Part shown: positions 6,078-9,003 of the stretch, one piece after another | How positions within the stretch are numbered: the first letter of the stretch is position 1 | Layout: each line of letters opens with the position of its first letter | Assembly (NCBI GenBank): GCA_900544245.1 | Contig: UQUH01000062.1 | Location: 1 to 9,003, forward strand | DNA: 9,003 bases | Reading direction: 5' to 3' | DNA from: an uncultured Coriobacteriaceae bacterium | GTDB lineage: Bacteria > Actinomycetota > Coriobacteriia > Coriobacteriales > QAMH01 | The notes under the pieces: generated by a model | The model's input: the letters and a program-made list of their open reading frames with translations, nothing else | Told to the model about the DNA's origin: nothing | The model's database searches: none | Made by a program: the position numbers and the translations under genes

Positions 6078-6134
6078 GATTCTTTCCACGTTCGTCGTTT
6101 CATCGTGCTTCGTTTTGCGTTGCAACGGTCCAAG

Positions 6135-6164
6135 ACCCTAGCCGAACCTTCGCCAAAAGCGCAA
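6135..6164 (-). promoter_or_regulatory. Candidate promoter of the RlpA-like gene
   Basis: The minus strand has TTGCGC (6164-6159), an 18-nt spacer and TAGGGT (6140-6135), a weak -35/-10 pair of the kind seen in high-GC actinobacteria. It ends 57 nt before the start codon. The proximal repeat box (6170-6186) abuts the -35, a usual place for an activator of weak promoters. A better -35 (TTGACA, plus 6187-6192) exists immediately upstream of that box, but has only TTTCCT at 17 nt. Confidence 0.3.
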
Positions 6165-6169
6165 GGAAA

Positions 6170-6186
6170 TGTGTAGGGGCTGTGAA
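6170..6186. promoter_or_regulatory. Proximal response-regulator-like box upstream of the RlpA-like gene
   Basis: TGTGTAGGGGCTGTGAA (plus strand) consists of two 6-bp half-sites, TGTGTA and TGTGAA, separated by GGGGC, so the half-sites repeat every 11 bp. It matches the box at 6243-6259 at 15 of 17 positions. This layout is typical of OmpR/PhoB-family response-regulator sites such as those of WalR or PhoP. No regulator gene lies in the window. Confidence 0.45.
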
Positions 6187-6242
6187 TGTCAACGGGGTTG
6201 GCAGTGTTTTTCTATGGAGTGAGCGCCAGGAGGCGAACGATT

Positions 6243-6259
6243 TGTGAAGGGGATGTGAA
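6243..6259. promoter_or_regulatory. Distal response-regulator-like box
   Basis: TGTGAAGGGGATGTGAA holds TGTGAA twice with a 5-bp gap (11-bp period). It is in the same orientation as the box at 6170-6186 and 73 bp from it. It lies 14 nt past the purE stop codon and about 166 nt upstream of the RlpA-like start. Confidence 0.45.
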
Positions 6260-6273
6260 GACGTTACCGACCT

Positions 6274-6738
6274 TTACGCTCCGGCAAGCTCCCGCTTGTA
6301 CGCGACGATGGCGTCGCGGTACTCGGGTATCGCGGTGCCCAGGATCTGGGTTGCCAGAATCGCCGCGTTCTTGGTGCCATTGATGGCAACGCAGGCCAAG
6401 GGCACACCCGTGGGCATTTGCACCGTCGAGAGCAGAGAGTCCATGCCACCCAGGTCGCTCGTCTTCATGGGAACGGCAATGACGGGCAGCGGTGTATGCG
6501 ACGCAACCACACCACCGAGTGCGGCCGCCTTGCCGGCGCCGGCGATGATGACCCTGAGACCACGAGACTCGGCGCTAACGGCCCATTCACGCACGTCATC
6601 GGGATTTCGATGGGCTGAGTGAATGACAAACTCGTAGGGCACACCGAACTTCTCGAGCATCTCCTTGCAGCCTTCGAAGTCAGGGGCATCCGACTTGGAC
6701 CCGAGAATGATTCCCACCAGCGGCTTATCGTTGGACAT
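6274..6738 (-). CDS. purE: N5-carboxyaminoimidazole ribonucleotide mutase (PurE)
   Basis: 154-residue cytoplasmic enzyme of de novo purine synthesis, converting N5-CAIR to CAIR. Family motifs: GIILGSKSD (9-17) phosphate loop, SAHR (41-44) with the catalytic-type H43, IIAGAGKAAAL (64-74), MDSLLSTVQMPTGVPLACVAI (99-119) and AAILATQIL. The length is normal for class I PurE. The usual AAHLPG after the AGAG turn reads AAALGG here, so the conserved His and Pro of E. coli PurE are missing at that place. The start at 6738 has GGGAG 8-12 nt upstream. The preceding NUDIX stop is 12 nt away, so the two are co-transcribed. No purK is present in the window, so whether this protein works as the N5-CAIR mutase (class I) or as an AIR carboxylase is not settled here. 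It is the last gene of the purine segment; no convincing terminator follows. Confidence 0.95.
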   Translation of the reverse strand: MSNDKPLVGIILGSKSDAPDFEGCKEMLEKFGVPYEFVIHSAHRNPDDVREWAVSAESRGLRVIIAGAGKAAALGGVVASHTPLPVIAVPMKTSDLGGMDSLLSTVQMPTGVPLACVAINGTKNAAILATQILGTAIPEYRDAIVAYKRELAGA

Positions 6739-6750
6739 GATGTTTCTCCC

Positions 6751-7320
6751 TCACACTCTGCGGCGCAGCGCATCGCAGATGAGCGCCGCGATAACGGTTT
6801 TGGAATCCTCGATGCGGCCATCGAGGACGGAATCGATGAGCGATTCGACGCCAACCCATTCGGCTGCGATGAACTCGTCTTCGTCTGGGTGAGCCGAGCC
6901 GGGCTCTAAATCGGTTGCCAGATAGAGGTGGATGATCTCATCGCTATAGCCAACTGCGACGGCAATGGACGCAAGGCGGCGAATCTCTCCGGCAACGTAA
7001 CCGGTCTCCTCCGCGAGCTCGCGGCGCACGGCGTCCTCGGGATCCTCTCCCGGATCGAGCTTGCCCGCCGGAACCTCGACGGTCACTCGTTCGAGCGCCG
7101 TACGATACTGGCGCACGACAAGCACACGACCCTGGTCATCGAGAGCCACGACGCACACGGCACCCGGATGCCTGACCACCTCGTGGGTGGTCCTGTGCCC
7201 GTTGGGCAGTTCGATGTCGACGGAGTCAACTTTGAGCAGACGACCTTCGAAACTGCGCGTCGAGCTGAGAATTCTCTCGCTGATCGAGGGATCCTCGAAG
7301 TGCTCTATCAGCTCTCCCAT
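6751..7320 (-). CDS. NUDIX hydrolase, ADP-ribose pyrophosphatase type
   Basis: 189-residue cytoplasmic hydrolase expected to split ADP-ribose (and related nucleotide sugars) to AMP and ribose 5-phosphate. The complete NUDIX box runs from G86 to Y108 in the form G-x5-E-x7-R-E-x2-EE-x-G, with E101, E104 and E105 as metal ligands. Before it, VVALDDQGRVLVVRQYR (57-73) and LERVTVEVPAGKLDPGE (76-92) are typical of the ADP-ribose subfamily; GYSDEIIHLYLATDL (124-138) follows. The start at 7320 has GAGGGG upstream and overlaps the end of purD by 13 nt, indicating translational coupling. An upstream extension of the frame would run further into purD and lacks family similarity. Placement between purD and purE suggests a link to nucleotide turnover (inference). 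The precise substrate cannot be read from sequence. Confidence 0.92.
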   Translation of the reverse strand: MGELIEHFEDPSISERILSSTRSFEGRLLKVDSVDIELPNGHRTTHEVVRHPGAVCVVALDDQGRVLVVRQYRTALERVTVEVPAGKLDPGEDPEDAVRRELAEETGYVAGEIRRLASIAVAVGYSDEIIHLYLATDLEPGSAHPDEDEFIAAEWVGVESLIDSVLDGRIEDSKTVIAALICDALRRRV

Positions 7321-8591
7321 GCGCTGCAGCCCCTCATGGCACGGGCGCCGATGTCGCGACGCATGAACTTGCCATCCCAATCGATGAGGTCGCATGCCTC
7401 GTAAGCGCGATCACGGGCTTCCTCGAAGGTGCCCCCGAGCGCGGTGACGTTGAGGACACGACCGCCGTTGGTGTAGACCTTACCGTCCTCGACTTTGGTG
7501 CCGGCATGGTAAACGTGAACGCCCGGCAGCGCGTTGGCCTCGTCGATGCCGGTAATCTCGAAGCCCTTTGCGTAATCGCCAGGATAGCCCTCGCTTGCGA
7601 GCACGACGCTCACGGCCCACTCGGGACGCCAGGAGAGCTCGATTTCGCTCAGACGCCTCTGGGCCGTCGCGACCATGACATCGACCAGGTCGGTCTCGAG
7701 ACGCGGCAGGACGACCTGCGTTTCGGGGTCGCCGAAACGCGCGTTGAACTCGAGCAACTTGGGGCCCTGCGGCGTGAGCATGAAGCCACCGTACAAAACA
7801 CCACGATAATCGATGCCCTCTTCGCGCAAACCGGCGACGGCGCGCTCCATGATGTCGACCATGGTCGCATGCTCCTCGTCGGTGACGATGGGAACCGGCG
7901 AGTACACGCCCATGCCGCCCGTGTTGGGGCCTTCGTCGTTTTCGTAGGCGCGCTTGTGATCCTGGGAGGGCGCCATGGGAATCATTGTGACGCCATCGGT
8001 GAACGCGAGCATCGAGCATTCGGGGCCGGTCATCATCTCCTCGAGGACGACCGTGGAGCCCGCCTCGCCAAAGCGTCCGTCAAAGCACTCGCAAATGGCC
8101 TCGTTAGCTTCCTCCTTGGTGAGCGCAACCGTTACGCCCTTGCCAGCCGCCAGACCGTCGGCCTTGACGACGATGGGCGCACCTTGCTCGTTAAGGTAGG
8201 CAAGCGCCGAGTCGCAGTCCGTGAAGGTGCCGTATGCCGCCGTGGGCAAATCGTACTTCATCATGAGACGCTTGGAGAAGTCCTTGGACCCCTCGACGCG
8301 GGCGCCGGCTGCACCGGGACCAAAGCAGTCGATGCCGGCATCGCGCACGACGTCGGCGACGCCGGCGACGAGCGGGGCCTCCGGGCCGATAACCACGAGT
8401 TCGCAGTCATTCTCGCGGGCGAAGTCGACGACGGCCCGACCATCCTCGATGTCGAGCGCGACGTTGGTGCCGAGTTCGGCCGTGCCTCCGTTGCCGGGAG
8501 CGATGAAAAGCCGGTCGCACTTGGGTGACTCGACGAGCGCCGTGGCGATGGCGCACTCGCGGCCACCGCTGCCCAGAAGCAGGATATTCAT
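7308..8591 (-). CDS. purD: Phosphoribosylamine--glycine ligase (GAR synthetase)
   Basis: 427-residue cytoplasmic ATP-grasp ligase of de novo purine synthesis: phosphoribosylamine + glycine + ATP to GAR. Family motifs in order: LLLGSGGRE (4-12), APGNGGT (31-37), GPEAPLV (69-75), KADGLAAGKGV (143-153), GPECSML (189-195), SQDHKR (209-214), GPNTGGMG (221-228), and the PurD signature NARFGDPETQ (283-292). The length equals that of E. coli PurD (429). Most PurD proteins read GGREHA at the N-terminal nucleotide loop; here residue 13 is Cys (GGRECA). The start at 8591 lies 1 nt after the purA stop codon, with GAGAGGA inside the end of purA as the ribosome site, so translation is coupled to purA. Its 3' end overlaps the NUDIX start. 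Confidence 0.97.
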   Translation of the reverse strand: MNILLLGSGGRECAIATALVESPKCDRLFIAPGNGGTAELGTNVALDIEDGRAVVDFARENDCELVVIGPEAPLVAGVADVVRDAGIDCFGPGAAGARVEGSKDFSKRLMMKYDLPTAAYGTFTDCDSALAYLNEQGAPIVVKADGLAAGKGVTVALTKEEANEAICECFDGRFGEAGSTVVLEEMMTGPECSMLAFTDGVTMIPMAPSQDHKRAYENDEGPNTGGMGVYSPVPIVTDEEHATMVDIMERAVAGLREEGIDYRGVLYGGFMLTPQGPKLLEFNARFGDPETQVVLPRLETDLVDVMVATAQRRLSEIELSWRPEWAVSVVLASEGYPGDYAKGFEITGIDEANALPGVHVYHAGTKVEDGKVYTNGGRVLNVTALGGTFEEARDRAYEACDLIDWDGKFMRRDIGARAMRGCSAWES

Positions 8592-8592
8592 G

Positions 8593-9003
8593 CTAGTTCC
8601 ATCCTCTCATGATGGTCTGGTCGCGGTCGGGGCCGACCGTGACGATGCTGATGGGGACGCCTGCGAGCTCCTCAAGGCGCTCGACGTAATCGCGGGCCTC
8701 CTGGGGAAGCTCCTCGTAGGTGCGGCAGCCGGAAATGTCACATTGCCAACTGGGCATCTCCTCGTAGATGGGCTTGGCATGATGGAATGCCGTCTGGTTT
8801 GTGGGCACGTTATCGTAGATGACGCCGTCCGCCTCGTAGGCCGTGCAGATCTGGATCTTGTCGACGGCGCCAAGCACGTCGAGCTTGGTGAGCGCGATGT
8901 CGGTGAGGCCGTTGACGTCGGCCGCGTAGCGGATGATGACGGCATCGTACCAGCCGCAGCGGCGCTTGCGCCCCGGGGGGGCGGCCCCCCCCTCGCCGAG
9001 CTT
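8593..9003 (-). CDS. purA: Adenylosuccinate synthetase, C-terminal part (cut by window edge)
   Basis: The last 136 residues are present; the N-terminus lies beyond 9003. The enzyme joins IMP and aspartate with GTP to form adenylosuccinate, the first step from IMP to AMP. Recognisable segments: GRKRRCGWYDAV (substrate phosphate and GTP contacts), RYAADVNGLTDIALTKLDVL (with the TKLD nucleotide-base motif), ICTAYE, LPQEARDYVERLEEL and the C-terminal TVGPDRDQTI. It ends at TAG (8595-8593), 1 nt before the purD start. An internal GTG at 8877 is not the start because family sequence continues upstream. Residues 3-9 of the visible part read GEGGAAP and are followed by PGR, where the family normally has a form of GATTGR. 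The DNA there is a run of C and G homopolymers, so that stretch may be miscalled. Confidence 0.95.
   Translation of the reverse strand, partial: KLGEGGAAPPGRKRRCGWYDAVIIRYAADVNGLTDIALTKLDVLGAVDKIQICTAYEADGVIYDNVPTNQTAFHHAKPIYEEMPSWQCDISGCRTYEELPQEARDYVERLEELAGVPISIVTVGPDRDQTIMRGWN
8971..8992. other. All-G/C homopolymer stretch inside purA, possible sequence error
   Basis: 22 bases with no A or T: C4, G7, C, G2, C8. It is nearly self-complementary. It replaces the part of purA that should encode the conserved Thr-Thr before Gly-Arg, and the flanking reading frame is intact. A base-calling or assembly problem close to the end of this window would explain it, but real divergence cannot be excluded. 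Confidence 0.5.

Noticed and set aside
6118..6127. Perfect palindrome CGTTGCAACG near the RlpA-like start
   Set aside because: Ten-base palindromes are expected several times by chance in a window of this size; no further support.
6224..6235. Terminator hairpin after purE (CGCC-AGGA-GGCG)
   Set aside because: The stem is only 4 bp and no T-run follows on the minus strand.
6078..6273. c-di-AMP (ydaO-type) riboswitch before the RlpA-like gene
   Set aside because: Such riboswitches often precede actinobacterial cell-wall genes, but I see none of the conserved core sequences, and the leader is short.

Overview
The window is about 60% GC. Every gene I can support reads on the minus strand, so transcription runs from position 9003 down to 1. 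The gene set suggests a high-GC, anaerobic actinobacterium, most likely of the class Coriobacteriia. It includes a flavodiiron protein with a rubredoxin-like tail, an RNase II/R-family exonuclease behind a PRC-barrel gene and a YtxH-like gene, and a compact purine cluster. The taxonomic placement is inference from gene content and codon style, with no marker gene behind it.

Layout in transcription order. (1) 9003-6274 is a purine segment: the C-terminal part of purA (cut by the window edge), purD, a NUDIX hydrolase of the ADP-ribose pyrophosphatase type, and purE. Junctions are 1 nt, a 13-nt overlap and 12 nt, so this looks like one transcript. (2) 6273-6078 is a 196-nt intergenic region with two near-identical 17-bp boxes, each built of 6-bp half-sites 11 bp apart, lying upstream of a weak candidate promoter. 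(3) 6077-5099 is a two-gene unit: a secreted RlpA-like double-psi beta-barrel protein, then a 157-residue protein resembling the N-terminal domain of cyanophycin synthetase with none of the other cyanophycin synthetase domains. (4) 5045-3486 is fprA, with a consensus-like promoter inside the end of the preceding gene and a perfect ribosome binding site. (5) 3485-3273 is a 213-nt intergenic region holding one good and one decayed copy of a dispersed palindromic repeat, a hairpin and an 18-bp operator-like palindrome. (6) 3272-75 is a three-gene unit: a YtxH-like membrane-anchored protein, a PRC-barrel protein and an RNase II/R-family exonuclease (rnr). (7) 74-1 contains a second good copy of the dispersed repeat and the start of another in tandem, running off the window edge.

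How the genes fit together: purD, purE and purA act in de novo IMP and AMP synthesis, and the NUDIX enzyme probably clears ADP-ribose or related nucleotide sugars. FprA detoxifies O2 and/or NO, as expected of an anaerobe. The RlpA-like protein points to cell-wall remodelling. The YtxH/PRC-barrel/RNase set looks like envelope-associated or stress proteins co-transcribed with an RNA-decay enzyme.

The most unusual items are the stand-alone cyanophycin-synthetase N-domain protein with an intact HxxEH motif, the 31-bp inverted-repeat element present at two gene ends and overlapping the fprA stop codon, and the paired 11-bp-phased boxes before the RlpA-like gene. No complete novel defence or mobile system is visible.
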